Below are positions 1 to 8,989 of a stretch of 64,000 nucleotides of DNA, in pieces. Position numbers and translations under genes: made by a program. The notes beneath the pieces were generated by a model. The model was not told the DNA's origin, ran no database searches, and worked only from the letters and a program-made list of their open reading frames with translations. The DNA comes from CAWDJT01 sp963828705 (GTDB lineage: Bacteria; Desulfobacterota; Syntrophobacteria; Syntrophobacterales; Syntrophobacteraceae), in contig CAWHGA010000034.1 in NCBI GenBank assembly GCA_963828705.1, positions 62,001 through 126,000 of the forward strand, written 5' to 3'. Each line of letters opens with the position of its first letter. Within the stretch, counting starts at the first letter, position 1.

Positions 1-2
1 GA

Positions 3-573
3 ACTGGATTTGATCTCGATAGTTTTCGGGCCAAGGGTTTTGTCGCCTATACCGACAAACAGATTTTCTGGGATCGCCAGGATGGCCTCAAGTTCAAAAC
101 GCCATCAGGTAAGATTGAATTGGTCTCCTCGCTTCTGGACAAGGCGGGATACCCATCTTTTCCTGTTTATGAATCGATGCCGACTCCTGCGCCGGGGGAG
201 TTTCGCTTGACGACCGGTCGATGTGCTCTCCACACTCATGTGTCCACGCAAAATAATCCTTACCTGAACGAGATCGTCGCCGAGAATGTTCTCTGGATCA
301 ACTCGCAGGAGGCCGCGAAACTTGGCATCCAGGATGGGAGTTGGGTTGAAGTTTCTTCCGCGTGCGGCTCCGGGCAGGATCAAAGCTTTTGTGACCGACC
401 TCATTCATCCTGAAACGGTGTTCATGCTCCATGGATTCGGCCATGAAGCTCAACTTGCCACGCGATCATTCCATAAGGGAGTATCGGACGCCGTGCTGCA
501 AGAGAATGTTTCCGACACCACCGGCGGGAGCCCCGCGCTGCATCACACCTTGGTCAAGGTCAAACGAGCTTGA
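3..573 (+). CDS. Psr/Phs-type molybdopterin oxidoreductase, catalytic subunit (C-terminal part, frameshifted)
   Basis: Truncated by the window edge; only the C-terminal ~190 residues are present. The frame beginning at base 3 reads FKTPSGKIEL and then RLTTGRCALHTHVSTQNNPY, typical of the linker and molybdopterin-dinucleotide-binding domain of polysulfide/thiosulfate reductase-type enzymes. After about base 375 the reading continues one frame on (VFMLHGFGHEAQLA, KGVSDAVL, VKVKRA), matching the end of PsrA/PhsA relatives. One extra base in gggcagg at 372-378 restores a single protein, so this is probably a sequence error. The family oxidises or reduces small substrates at Mo-bis-MGD and passes electrons to an FeS subunit, here the next gene. 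The substrate cannot be told from this fragment; polysulfide, thiosulfate or tetrathionate are the family options. Confidence 0.82.
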
Positions 574-603
574 TTTGAATCCAACGTCATTGGGAGATCA
601 TCC

Positions 604-1107
604 ATGAGCGACTACTACCTGTTCCAGGACAGCAAGAGATGCATTGGCTGTCATAGTTGTGAAGTGGCCTGCAAAAGCAACAAGAACCTTCCGGTAGGCC
701 CCAAACTCTGTCAGATCATCACCACTGGCCCGAGGTTTGTGGGGAACCTGCCCCGCGCCGCTCACACTTTCATGCCCTGTTTCCATTGCGAGAATCCCTG
801 GTGTGTGGCGGCCTGTCCTACCGGGGCCATGCAAAAGAGGGCGCAGGACGGGATTGTCTTTGTCGACGAAAGTCTGTGCGTCGGCTGCAAGACCTGCATG
901 TCCGCCTGCCCGTGGGGAGCGCCCCAGTGGAATCCCCAGAAGGGCAAGGTGGTCAAATGCGACTATTGCATGGATCGTGTCGACTCCGGGCTTAAACCTG
1001 CCTGCGCCACTATATGCACAACCCACTGCATCCACTTCGGAAAAGCCGACGAGGTGCCGCCGGTGCGGCGCGAGCGTTACGCCAAGGCCATGTCGGCTCT
1101 GGAATGA
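604..1107 (+). CDS. Four-cluster ferredoxin subunit of a molybdopterin oxidoreductase (PsrB/PhsB/DmsB-like)
   Basis: A 167-residue protein with four ferredoxin-type cysteine groups: CIGCHSCEVAC near residues 14-24, CFHCENPWCVAACP near 60-73, CVGCKTCMSACP near 97-108, and CDYC plus a later C-x3-C near 120-140. This spacing is standard for the DmsB/PsrB/PhsB electron-transfer subunit that wires the molybdenum site to its redox partner. The start ATG follows GGGAG with good spacing and lies 30 bases after the molybdoenzyme stop, so the two are probably co-transcribed. No NrfD/PsrC-type membrane anchor follows; the next genes are soluble flavin/FeS proteins. That suggests an electron route different from the usual quinone-linked one (inference). 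Confidence 0.88.
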   Translation: MSDYYLFQDSKRCIGCHSCEVACKSNKNLPVGPKLCQIITTGPRFVGNLPRAAHTFMPCFHCENPWCVAACPTGAMQKRAQDGIVFVDESLCVGCKTCMSACPWGAPQWNPQKGKVVKCDYCMDRVDSGLKPACATICTTHCIHFGKADEVPPVRRERYAKAMSALE

Positions 1108-1137
1108 TGTGACAGTGAGCGGTGAACTGTGGCGTAG

Positions 1138-1164
1138 GATGGGTGCCGCGGAGCGGAACCCATC
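1138..1164. repeat. Short inverted repeat between FeS subunit and flavoprotein genes
   Basis: GATGGGT and ACCCATC form a 7-bp perfect stem around a GC-rich loop that can pair further (CCGC/GCGG). It lies in the 118-base gap between two co-directional genes. It looks like an intergenic palindromic repeat of REP type; no T-run follows, so it is not a convincing terminator. Confidence 0.45.
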
Positions 1165-1225
1165 AGCATGTTCGCGTGGAAACGAAGGATTTCACCCTTA
1201 ACGGGTACAACAAGGGACCTGATCT

Positions 1226-3384
1226 ATGGCGAGCCCGATCTGTGAGGTTACCAACACCATCAAGAAACTCTCTGATATCCTTTCCTCGGGGCGTTCGATG
1301 CACCCTCGATGCCGACAACGGGCGGAGGAGTTGTTGGAACTCCTGGAGGATGTCAGTTGGGGAAGAGGTGGTCCAGAACATTACCATGCCATGAAAAACC
1401 TATCCAAACTTCTGGTGGAAGAAGGGCTGGACAGTGTGTGCATTGAAACGGGTCAAATGATCCTGTCCGCCTTGAGCCAAAACAGCGAAGTCTTTACCAG
1501 CCATATAGAAACCCATATTTGCCCAAGCGGGGAATGTGTCAAGCTGGCGCCCGCACCCTGCCAGATCGCCTGCCCGGCGGGCATTGATGTGCCCAGCTAT
1601 GTCACCCTCATTGGCATGGGCCGTGACGCCGAGGCCATCGAGCTTATCCGTGAGGACAACCCTTTCCCGTGGGTATGCGGCCTGGTGTGCACCAATCCCT
1701 GCGAGTTCATGTGCGTACGGGGCCGCATGGACACACCCATATCGATCAAGTATCTCAAAGGGTTTGCGGCCGAAAAGGCCATGTCGGAAAGGCGCTATGT
1801 GAATCCGGAGAAAGCTCCGGATAACGGCCATAAAGTCTGCATTGTGGGGGCCGGACCCGCGGGCATGACGGCCGCTTACTACCTGGCCATGAAGGGCTAC
1901 CGGGTTACCATCATTGAAGCGCTTGCCGTTCCGGGAGGCATGATGATGGTGGGAATTCCCCGCTACCGGCTGCCGCGCGAGGTCATTGACCGGGAAGTGG
2001 CCATGATCCAGGACTTGGGCGTGGAATTTCGCTTCAATACCCGGCTGGGAAAAGACGTGACCTTCGACCAGATCAAAGAGGAAGGCTTCGAAGCCCTATT
2101 GATTGGTATCGGGGCGCACGGTGCGGTAAAGTTGCTCATCCCGGGAGAAGAAGATTTCCCCAGGTTTTTTCCGCCGTGGATTTCCTGCGCGATGTTGCTC
2201 TGGGGGATAGACACATGCCGGGCAAGAAGGTTGCTGTCATCGGCGCCGGCAACGTGGCCATCGATGCGGCTCGGACCTGTATCCGCCTGGGGTGTGAGGA
2301 AGTCACCGTCGTCTATCGCCGAACCCGTTCGGAAATGCCCGCTCACGAAGAGGAGGTTGCCCAGGCGGAAGAAGAAGGCGTTCAATTCAGTTTTCTGACC
2401 GTTCCGGTGGAAATCAGGGGCACCGATGGCAAAGTGACCTCGCTGCACTGTCTCAGGGCCAAGCTGGGGGAACCTGACGAACAGGGCAGGCGTCGTCCGG
2501 TTCACATTGAAGGGAGCGATCATTATTTGGAAGTGGATGCCGTCATTTCTGCCGTAGGCCAGTCGGTGGATGGGTCTGGGCTCGGTTCGGTCGGGGCACT
2601 CAAATGGTCCAAGCGCAGCACGGTAACGGTCAATACCGTGACCATGGAAACCTCCATTAAAGGGGTTTTTGCCGCGGGCGACATGGTCTCAGGGCCGGCA
2701 ACCGTGGTGGAAGCCATAGGCGGCGGCAAGAGGGCTGCCGAAGCCATCGACCGCTATCTGCGAGGCATTCCTCAACCCACAATGCCACCGGTTCCAGTAC
2801 GCCGGCGTCGACTCGAATGCATCGAAGTTCCGGCCCCGACCAAGATGATCCTGTCGCGGCCTTCCATGCCGCATCTGGGTATGGACCGGAGACGAATCAC
2901 TTTTCAGCAGGTGGAACTGGGTTACCCGGAAAACGCGGTCAGAGAGGAAGCGCGTCGTTGTCTGCGGTGCGATATCTGCCGCCGCTGCGGCCTCTGTGTC
3001 GAGATCTGCCGAGACCGGATGGGCATCGATGCGCTCAAGCTCGGTTACCTGAGTTTTGACCGGCCGACTCCCACGGATTTCAGGTCAACCGCGGAGAGGT
3101 GCATTGCCTGCGGTGCCTGCGCCGCCAATTGTCCCAATGAAGCGATGATCATCCAAGACAAACAAGGTGAAAGATGTCTATCCTTGTGCGGCACCACATT
3201 GAACCGGCTCAAGCTGGAATACTGCGATAGCTGCGGGGTCGCACTCGGTCCGGCAAGATACCACGACTACATCGCCCAAAGGACCCAGGGGATCAGCGGC
3301 CTTGTCGAAGGGCGCGGACTCTGCGTAGAATGTGCTAGAAGAAATGCGGCATCACGCCATTCGGAAGTCCTGCCACCGCAATGA
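1226..3384 (+). CDS. NuoF-C-like / GltD-like / ferredoxin fusion flavoprotein (frameshifted)
   Basis: About 720 residues in one chain. Residues 1-105 resemble the C-terminal FeS helical bundle of NuoF/HydB (SVCIETGQ, then FTSHIE and CPSGEC), but the cysteines of its cluster motif are mostly missing. Residues ~110-560 are a glutamate-synthase-small-subunit/NfnB-type domain: a cysteine-bearing FeS lead-in (PCQIACPAGIDV, GLVCTNPCEFMC), an FAD site GAGPAGMTAAYYLA, and an NAD(P) site GAGNVAIDAA. The tail holds ferredoxin motifs CDICRRCGLCVEIC and CIACGACAANC, then a CxxC...CxxC tail. The frame changes in the C-run at 2158-2161, where one missing base explains the break. It likely moves electrons between NAD(P)H and ferredoxin-type partners. 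Its place beside a Psr-like enzyme points to a NAD(P)H-linked reductase (inference). Confidence 0.8.
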
Positions 3385-3414
3385 CCATTCGAGGAAACCC
3401 GGAGGAAACACAAG

Positions 3415-3630
3415 ATGACATTTCGCCGAGGCCAACGGATTGAAGTATTCAGAAAGTCCCATGATGAGAGCTGGGAGGCTTACATGGACGAATACATCGG
3501 CCTGCACGGTATCGTGACCGATCCGGATACGGCCAAGAACGATCCCAATGCCCTGATTGAAGTCAGCCTTGACGAAAAGGGCACCCACCGTTTCCCTCAA
3601 GATTGTCTGCGCATTTTGAGAGATGAGTAG
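3415..3630 (+). CDS. Conserved-looking small protein, unknown function
   Basis: A 71-residue, charged, soluble protein with no cysteines beyond one, no membrane segment and no motif I recognise. It starts with an ATG 30 bases after the flavoprotein stop, behind GGAGGAAAC, and is followed after 24 bases by the next redox gene, so it sits inside the same operon. The sequence alternates short beta-prone stretches (RIEVFRKS, ALIEVSLDEKG) and could be a small beta-barrel. Function is unknown; an accessory or assembly role for the redox complex is only a guess from position. Confidence 0.62.
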   Translation: MTFRRGQRIEVFRKSHDESWEAYMDEYIGLHGIVTDPDTAKNDPNALIEVSLDEKGTHRFPQDCLRILRDE

Positions 3631-3654
3631 GAATGCAGGAACGGAGATTCAAGG

Positions 3655-4413
3655 ATGGTTAAGGTCACCATAGACGGCGAAAATCTGGAAGCAGAGGACG
3701 GCAGCACCTTTCTAGCGGTGGCCAGGAGCAGGGGGATCAGTATCCCCACGTTGTGCTATCACCCCGCCCTCAAGCCTTCGGGATCGTGCAAACTGTGTGC
3801 GGTTGAGATCACAAGCAAAGCGGGGCACCCCATAACCATGCTCTCGTGTGCGCTCAGGGTTAAAGACGGGATGAGTGTCAGAACGCAGAGCGAGCTGGTC
3901 AACAAGGTAAGAGCCAGGGCTTTTCGAGATTTGCTGGAAATGGCTCCGCAAGCCATCGCTATAAGAAAAATGGCCGAAGAATATGGCGTGGACCTCGATC
4001 CTCCTCCTGACGGGTGCATTCGCTGCCGGCTGTGTATCCGCGTATGCAAGGAAATTGTTGGAGCAGGCGCGCTCAAAATGGAAAAGCGGCAGGACCGGAA
4101 CTTCGTGGTAACCGCCGAAAACTTCTGCATTGGCTGCGGTACTTGCGTCAATATCTGTCCCACCGGAGTGATTCGATTGGAAGACCTGGATGGGGTGAGA
4201 ACCATATCGATTCGTGATGAGGTCATCGGACGGCACATCCTCGAGTGCTGCGAAGCGTGTGGAAAGTCATTCGCCACGCAGAGATTTATCAAACACATCG
4301 AGGAACGAACTCTTCATCATCCCGACGTCAAAGAACATCACCAGTATTGCCCGACGTGTGCCAAGCTCTTCTCCGGCCGCATCAAATCCCTATCCACGTT
4401 GAAACGCCTGTGA
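3655..4413 (+). CDS. HoxU/NuoG-N-like 2Fe-2S/4Fe-4S electron-transfer protein
   Basis: A 252-residue protein. Residues 1-75 are a plant-type 2Fe-2S domain with the NuoG/HoxU cysteine pattern (PTLCYHPALKPSGSCKLC, later SCAL). A middle helical region leads to two 4Fe-4S groups, CIRCRLCIRVCKE and CIGCGTCVNICP (about residues 120-165). The tail carries CEACG and, about 40 residues on, CPTC. Such subunits link a flavin or NAD(P)H site to a catalytic partner in hydrogenases, formate dehydrogenases and complex I. Here the partners are probably the flavoprotein and molybdoenzyme upstream. The tail aligns with the tail of the flavoprotein two genes upstream. No catalytic NuoG or hydrogenase domain follows. 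Confidence 0.8.
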   Translation: MVKVTIDGENLEAEDGSTFLAVARSRGISIPTLCYHPALKPSGSCKLCAVEITSKAGHPITMLSCALRVKDGMSVRTQSELVNKVRARAFRDLLEMAPQAIAIRKMAEEYGVDLDPPPDGCIRCRLCIRVCKEIVGAGALKMEKRQDRNFVVTAENFCIGCGTCVNICPTGVIRLEDLDGVRTISIRDEVIGRHILECCEACGKSFATQRFIKHIEERTLHHPDVKEHHQYCPTCAKLFSGRIKSLSTLKRL

Positions 4414-4448
4414 GGAGGCAAAGGCCAACAGTCACTGCAGCATGGAGT

Positions 4449-4859
4449 CTATATCCAGTCGATTTTGACCAGATGCTCGATCTTTTTGAACTCCGGGTCG
4501 CCGGTAACGATCACAGCTTGGTATTTGAGAGCGGTCGCGACTACGAAGCAATCGGCATAAGAGAGGGCATACTGAGCCTTCACCTCAGCAGCCGAAAGTA
4601 CGATCTCCCAGGAAGCAGGAATCCTATCCACGGCAAACGTAGAGAAATGGTCGAGGAAACGCCTGGCAAAGTCGGCTCCCATTCGCCTCATCGTGATATA
4701 GTAAATCTCCCCAAGGTTGATCTCGCTCACAAAAGCCCGGATATGGCCCTTTTCCGCATCGGAGAGCAACGTCTCAACCTTCTCCGCCCCCGCTTCATCC
4801 TGAGCGAATCTCAGGATCGCATGGGAATCAAGCACCACGTTGCTCATCGATTTCGTCAT
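4449..4859 (-). CDS. vapC: VapC-type PIN-domain ribonuclease toxin
   Basis: About 136 residues from the ATG at 4859 (a second ATG lies four codons later). The PIN fold is shown by an early VVLDSHAILRF with the first catalytic Asp, SEINLGEIYYI with the central Glu, and ALSYADCFVVATAL with the later acidic residue, then VTGDPEF. VapC toxins cut specific RNAs and are held inactive by their antitoxin. The start overlaps the 3' end of the antitoxin gene, the usual coupled arrangement. A longer frame extends upstream but only over antitoxin coding sequence. Substrate RNA is not predictable. Confidence 0.85.
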   Translation of the reverse strand: MTKSMSNVVLDSHAILRFAQDEAGAEKVETLLSDAEKGHIRAFVSEINLGEIYYITMRRMGADFARRFLDHFSTFAVDRIPASWEIVLSAAEVKAQYALSYADCFVVATALKYQAVIVTGDPEFKKIEHLVKIDWI

Positions 4860-5076
4860 CCTTCCTTCGCTCCCGGAGCAGTTCCTCCGCCAGAGAAACG
4901 TCAGCTTTGAGCATGCCCCGCATGGACTTGATGGGATCATCTGGCAGGGCAACGATCTCAGCATGCTCGCCCACCAGTTGCAGAAGGACCTTTTTGCCAG
5001 GTCCGATTCCCAATTTCTCCCGAATCTCCTTGGGGATCACGATCTGTCCCTTCGATGAAGTTTTTACTATAGGCAT
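4828..5076 (-). CDS. vapB: AbrB/MazE-type antitoxin (VapB-like)
   Basis: An 82-residue protein with a SpoVT/AbrB swapped-hairpin DNA-binding domain at the N-terminus: TSSKGQIVIPKEIREKLGI, then GKKVLLQLVG. The acidic, arginine-rich C-terminal third would be the toxin-binding arm. Such antitoxins bind the operon promoter and repress it together with the toxin. The ATG is preceded by GGAGG with about 9-base spacing. The last codons overlap the vapC start. Confidence 0.85.
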   Translation of the reverse strand: MPIVKTSSKGQIVIPKEIREKLGIGPGKKVLLQLVGEHAEIVALPDDPIKSMRGMLKADVSLAEELLRERRKDDEIDEQRGA

Positions 5077-5118
5077 TGTAGTTTTACCTCCAGATTACAG
5101 ATTTACTTATTGTGATGA

Positions 5119-5147
5119 AGTTTAACGAATTCGATGTGAGTAAGCAA
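5119..5147 (-). promoter_or_regulatory. Possible sigma70 promoter of the vapBC pair
   Basis: On the minus strand TTGCTT (5142-5147) and TAAACT (5119-5124) are separated by 17 bases, about 43 bases ahead of the vapB ATG. The match is moderate and rests on sequence only. The rest of 5077-5247 has no gene I can support. Confidence 0.35.
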
Positions 5148-5247
5148 GCTTCTATCTTGGTAGAGGATGTCGTTGCGGGTTATCGTGGATTGTCGGCTCG
5201 CCTGCAGGGCGTCGGCGCGCTTCCGGGCAGAGATTCCGCCCGCCTTT

Positions 5248-6648
5248 TCAGGCGGAGCGAAAGGCGTCCGGCCGGATGCCGTAGCGGCGCATGATCTGCT
5301 GCAGCGCCTGGCGTTCCAGGCCGCACATCCGAGCGGCCTGGCTCACATTGCCCTGCGTCACGGCGAGAATTTTGCCTATATAAGTGGTATGGAAACTTCT
5401 CAAGACCTCTTCCTTGGCTTCCCGATAGGCCAGATTCGGTAAGACCCCTTCCACCAGGCAGCTCTCCCTTGGCAAATTATCCTGAAACCCAATGTGTTCA
5501 GGGCGGATTTCGTGCTCGGGGGCAAACAGGATGCCGCGCAATATCACATTTTCCAACTGCCGTACGTTTCCCTCCCACGGAGCACGCAGGAAAAGGTCCA
5601 TCAGTTCCATGGAGATGGTCTTCCGAGGCCGGTTTAATTTGGCGCAGTGCTTTTCCAGCAGATGATCGACCAGCAGGGGGATGTCTTCGCGCCGCTCCCT
5701 GAGGGGCGGTACCAGGATGGGGAAGACATTGAGTCGGTAAAAGAGATCTTCGCGGAATTCGCCTTCTTTGATCTTCTTCGGGAGATCGCGGTTGGTCGAC
5801 ACCACCACCCGGACATCTACATGGATGGATTTGGTGTCTCCGAGGGGTTTGATCTCCTTTTCTTGAAGGACCCGAAGCAGCTTTGTCTGGATGGGCATGC
5901 TGATGTCCCCGATCTCATCCAAAAAAATGGTGCTTCGCTGGGCCTCCTGAAAAAGTCCGATCCGGTTTTGGCTGGCATGAGTGAAGGCGCCCTTCTTGTA
6001 ACCAAAGAGTTCGCTCTCGAGGATATTTTCAGGGAGTGCCGGACAGTTCACCGCCACCAACGGACGATCGCGGCGATCGCTGCAGGCATGGATGGAGCGC
6101 GCGACCAGGTCCTTACCGGTGCCCGATTCCCCGGTAATGAGAACGGTCAAATCGGTTTTGGCCACCATCTGCACGGATTCATACACCCGCTGCATTTTGG
6201 GGCTTCGTCCCACCAGGTGTTCGAAAGCGTCGCTGCTTTGAAGATTGCGCTGAAGATTCAAGTTCTCGCGCAGCAGGCGGCTTCGTTCCAGCGCTTTCTT
6301 CAGGCCCAGCACCAGGGTCTCGTGATCGAACGGCTTGGTGATGAAATCGTAGGCCCCTTTTTTGATGGCCTGCACAGCCAGTTCGATGCACGCATGGGCG
6401 GTGATCATGACCACGGTGAGCCATGGGTGCCCGCGGCGGACGTGTTCCAGAAGTTCCAGACCGTCCATGCCGGGCATCTTCATGTCGATCAGGGCCAGGT
6501 CTACGGGATTCCTGTCGAGAAGCTGCAAGGCCTCCTCGCCGGAAAGGGCGGTCATGACTTCACAATCCAGTTCAGGTTCCAGGCTGCGCTTGAGCAGTTG
6601 CAGCATGTCCCTTTCGTCATCCACCACCAAAACTGTGTCTTTCATCAT
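5248..6648 (-). CDS. Sigma54-dependent response regulator (NtrC/AtoC family) with a variant GAFTGA loop
   Basis: A 466-residue, three-domain regulator. The receiver domain (1-120) has the acidic pair DD at 10-11, phospho-acceptor Asp55 in LIDMKMPGMDG and the KP of FITKPFD. The AAA+ domain has Walker A GESGTGKD and Walker B TIFLDEIGD. The C-terminus is a Fis-type helix-turn-helix (SQAARMCGLERQALQQIM). The loop that contacts sigma54, normally GAFTGA, reads GAFTHA here. It overlaps the upstream kinase gene by 4 bases, so the two form a two-component system. Targets are unknown. Confidence 0.92.
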   Translation of the reverse strand: MMKDTVLVVDDERDMLQLLKRSLEPELDCEVMTALSGEEALQLLDRNPVDLALIDMKMPGMDGLELLEHVRRGHPWLTVVMITAHACIELAVQAIKKGAYDFITKPFDHETLVLGLKKALERSRLLRENLNLQRNLQSSDAFEHLVGRSPKMQRVYESVQMVAKTDLTVLITGESGTGKDLVARSIHACSDRRDRPLVAVNCPALPENILESELFGYKKGAFTHASQNRIGLFQEAQRSTIFLDEIGDISMPIQTKLLRVLQEKEIKPLGDTKSIHVDVRVVVSTNRDLPKKIKEGEFREDLFYRLNVFPILVPPLRERREDIPLLVDHLLEKHCAKLNRPRKTISMELMDLFLRAPWEGNVRQLENVILRGILFAPEHEIRPEHIGFQDNLPRESCLVEGVLPNLAYREAKEEVLRSFHTTYIGKILAVTQGNVSQAARMCGLERQALQQIMRRYGIRPDAFRSA

Positions 6649-8160
6649 ATCGTCTCGGTAACTTCCGAAGGTACCGGCAGGATCACCTTGAAAGTCGATC
6701 CTTTCCCCGGTTCACTTTCAGCAAAGATCTCTCCGCCATGATTTTGCACAATGCCATAACTTACCGAAAGCCCCAACCCCGTCCCTTCACCGGTTTCTTT
6801 GGTGGTGAAAAAGGGATCGAAAATCCGGGGTAAATGTTCCGGCTGAATGCCACACCCGCTATCCTCAACTCGAATGAGCACCCTCTGCCGCTCAGCGTCA
6901 TATTGCGTCTGCAAATCGGATGATCCCCTTTTTGCCAATCGCCTGCTTGGCATTCATAATAAGGTTCAGGAAAACCTGTCTGATTTTTTCCGCATCCAGT
7001 ATCAGCGCCGGCACCTGCGCATCGAATTCCTTCTCGATGCTTATTCCATCAAGTTCCAGATGGTGCTCTACGACATTCATGACCCCTTGGATGACATCAT
7101 TGAGGTGCACAACTTCCTTCACGGTCTTGGTGCTCCGGGCGAAACTCAATAGATCACCGACAATGGTTTTGCAGGTTCGAGCGTGTTTTTCTATGGTCTT
7201 GAGATCCGCGTGCCGAGTTGTGCCCTGTTCTTCATTGCGCAGCAACAACTGAGTGTAACCCAGGATGATGCTGAGAGGATTGTTGATTTCATGCGCGACT
7301 CCGGCGGCAAGCTGACCGATGGAAGCCAGCTTGTCCGCCTGGAGGAGTTGTTTCTCCATGGCCTTCCGCTGGGATATGTCCTTGATCAGAAACTGGAAGG
7401 TGTTGACTTCCCCATCCTTTTGCTTTTCAGCGGTCCCACTGAGAAGGGCGCTGAACTGGGATTGGTCGTGGCGTTTCAATGGAATCTCCGTGTCAGAAAC
7501 GTAGCCCTGTTCCCGTAAAACTTTTTCCAGACTATGCCAATTCTCGGCCCCATGAAAAAAATCCGAGAAGTGCCTTATTCCTGAAGGATCTCCAGAAGGT
7601 GGTAGCGCAAGCATCTCAATCCCGGCAGGATTCAGGTCTATAACGGTCCCGTCTGTGGCCACCACCGCGATCATGTCGCGCGACACCTCAAAGATCCTGC
7701 GGTACTTCCGCTCGGACAAAGCCAGCTCCTGAGTGCGCTCGGCCACCAGGTTTTCCAGGTTTCGGTTCAAGAAGAGAAGCTTTTCGTGAGCCTCTTGCAG
7801 AGCCTGCTTGTCTTTCAAAATCTGCTGGTAAATCTTCCAGATACGTTCAAAAAATAGCGTTATGGAAGCCACCACCATAAACATCAGGGTGTTGATGGCC
7901 CCACTGTAGGGTTCGAGAGCATACCACCACTCATAATGGTTAGTTATTAACAACATGCGCTTGACTATGTGGCCTACGGATCGGGACATGGCAAATGCAG
8001 CCAGGCCGTACGAGAACCAGAACAGATAGGTCCAAACCACATTATTCCGGTCCTGGCCCTTCAACCGGCTTGCCAGGCGGACACAGAGAAAGGAAAAGAA
8101 AATCATCAGACTCGATCCCAGCAAATCCGAAAGCCAGATGGGATAGAGGGGAAGGGTCAT
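6645..8160 (-). CDS. Membrane PAS-domain sensor histidine kinase (frameshifted)
   Basis: About 505 residues. Three or four N-terminal membrane helices (to about 105) lead to a coiled coil (112-150), a PAS domain (150-265) and a HisKA domain with His290 in VAHEINNPL. The ATPase domain has NLIMNAKQAI, then VEDSGCGI, and GEGTGLGLSV. The frame breaks near 6913-6915, where one surplus base in an AAA run (plus strand) separates the N box from the rest; removing it gives IIRLQTQYDAE. The ATG at 8160 overlaps the stop of the upstream membrane gene (ATGA), so I prefer it to an upstream alternative. It is the likely partner of the next regulator. The signal is probably sensed in or near the membrane, with the upstream protein as a possible co-sensor. 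Confidence 0.88.
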
Positions 8161-8624
8161 GATGTCCCTCCCTGGGATCTGGATGCCTGGTCCTGCTTCA
8201 AAAGCTGTCTCAAACCCAGGTAAAGGAAGATGATTGCGGGCAAACACAGGAGATGATCCATCTTGACCAGATAATACAATACGGCCAACCCCTTAGGTCC
8301 TTCTACGAGATGGATGCGAGCGTGCCATGTTCCCTCATCAATCGTTTGGAATAGATCATGGCGACCGTCCAGATAATGAACAACCAAGGCATCCAGGTTC
8401 CAGAGGATAAAAAAGAGAGCAGCGTATTGAACGAAACGCCAACCTGTTTCTCTGATCAGTTTCCGTTCTCGCAGCCAGTAGACCAGGATTCCCATGGAAA
8501 AGATGAAAAAGATGTGCCCGATCTGATGGCCGACGAGTCCTTCCAGACCCTTGTGGACTTGTGTGGCCAGAGCCTCTTGAGGCATTCCCAACAGAGAAGC
8601 CAGAAATCCCAGGGCACAAACCAA
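8157..8624 (-). CDS. Polytopic membrane protein co-transcribed with the histidine kinase
   Basis: About 155 residues with an N-terminal signal or anchor (VCALGFLASLLG), then about four hydrophobic segments (IGHIFFIFSMGILVYWL, FVQYAALFFILWNL, LAVLYYLV, HLLCLPAIIFLYLGL). I do not recognise the family. Histidines are frequent (HQIGH, VVHYLDGRH, WHARIHLVEG), which could mean metal or haem binding. The start is uncertain: the only in-frame candidate is a TTG and a stop lies shortly upstream. It overlaps the kinase start by four bases, suggesting a sensory partner. Confidence 0.6.
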   Translation of the reverse strand: MVCALGFLASLLGMPQEALATQVHKGLEGLVGHQIGHIFFIFSMGILVYWLRERKLIRETGWRFVQYAALFFILWNLDALVVHYLDGRHDLFQTIDEGTWHARIHLVEGPKGLAVLYYLVKMDHLLCLPAIIFLYLGLRQLLKQDQASRSQGGTS

Positions 8625-8989
8625 CCTGAGCCGCGACGAAACGAAGGCAGCCGATGGAGGGGAAAATGCCTTTCACCTTGGGCGTTGTAATGAGGGACAT
8701 CTTTTGCACGCGCTACCTCCGGGCAGTCGGGCGCACCCGGCAGGATTTCCACGGTGAGAATTATCCGTTGACCCCCATGAGCCGTGGTGGGTCAATCACG
8801 AATTCATGCAAAGAGGCCTCCATCGCTTCATTGCTCAGAAAGACGGACCTCATGATTGAATAAGGCCAGGAAATGCCTCGCCCTCTGCCTAATGCTCACT
8901 GTTCGCTTCATAAATATACTAACATTAACCCACACTGGGACCCAGCAAACGAAGATGCTTCGGAATGGTGGGCGATGTTGGTGGTCCAA
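8625..8989. other. Intergenic region, no gene seen
   Basis: Between a minus-strand membrane protein and the 3' end of the TVP38-family gene. Only short open frames without ribosome sites or recognisable content are present. It should hold the promoter of the sensor/regulator operon; I could not pick a clear one. Confidence 0.4.

Noticed and set aside
4245..4910. A plus-strand frame of 221 codons across vapC
   Set aside because: Overlaps the PIN-domain toxin on the other strand, which carries all catalytic acids.
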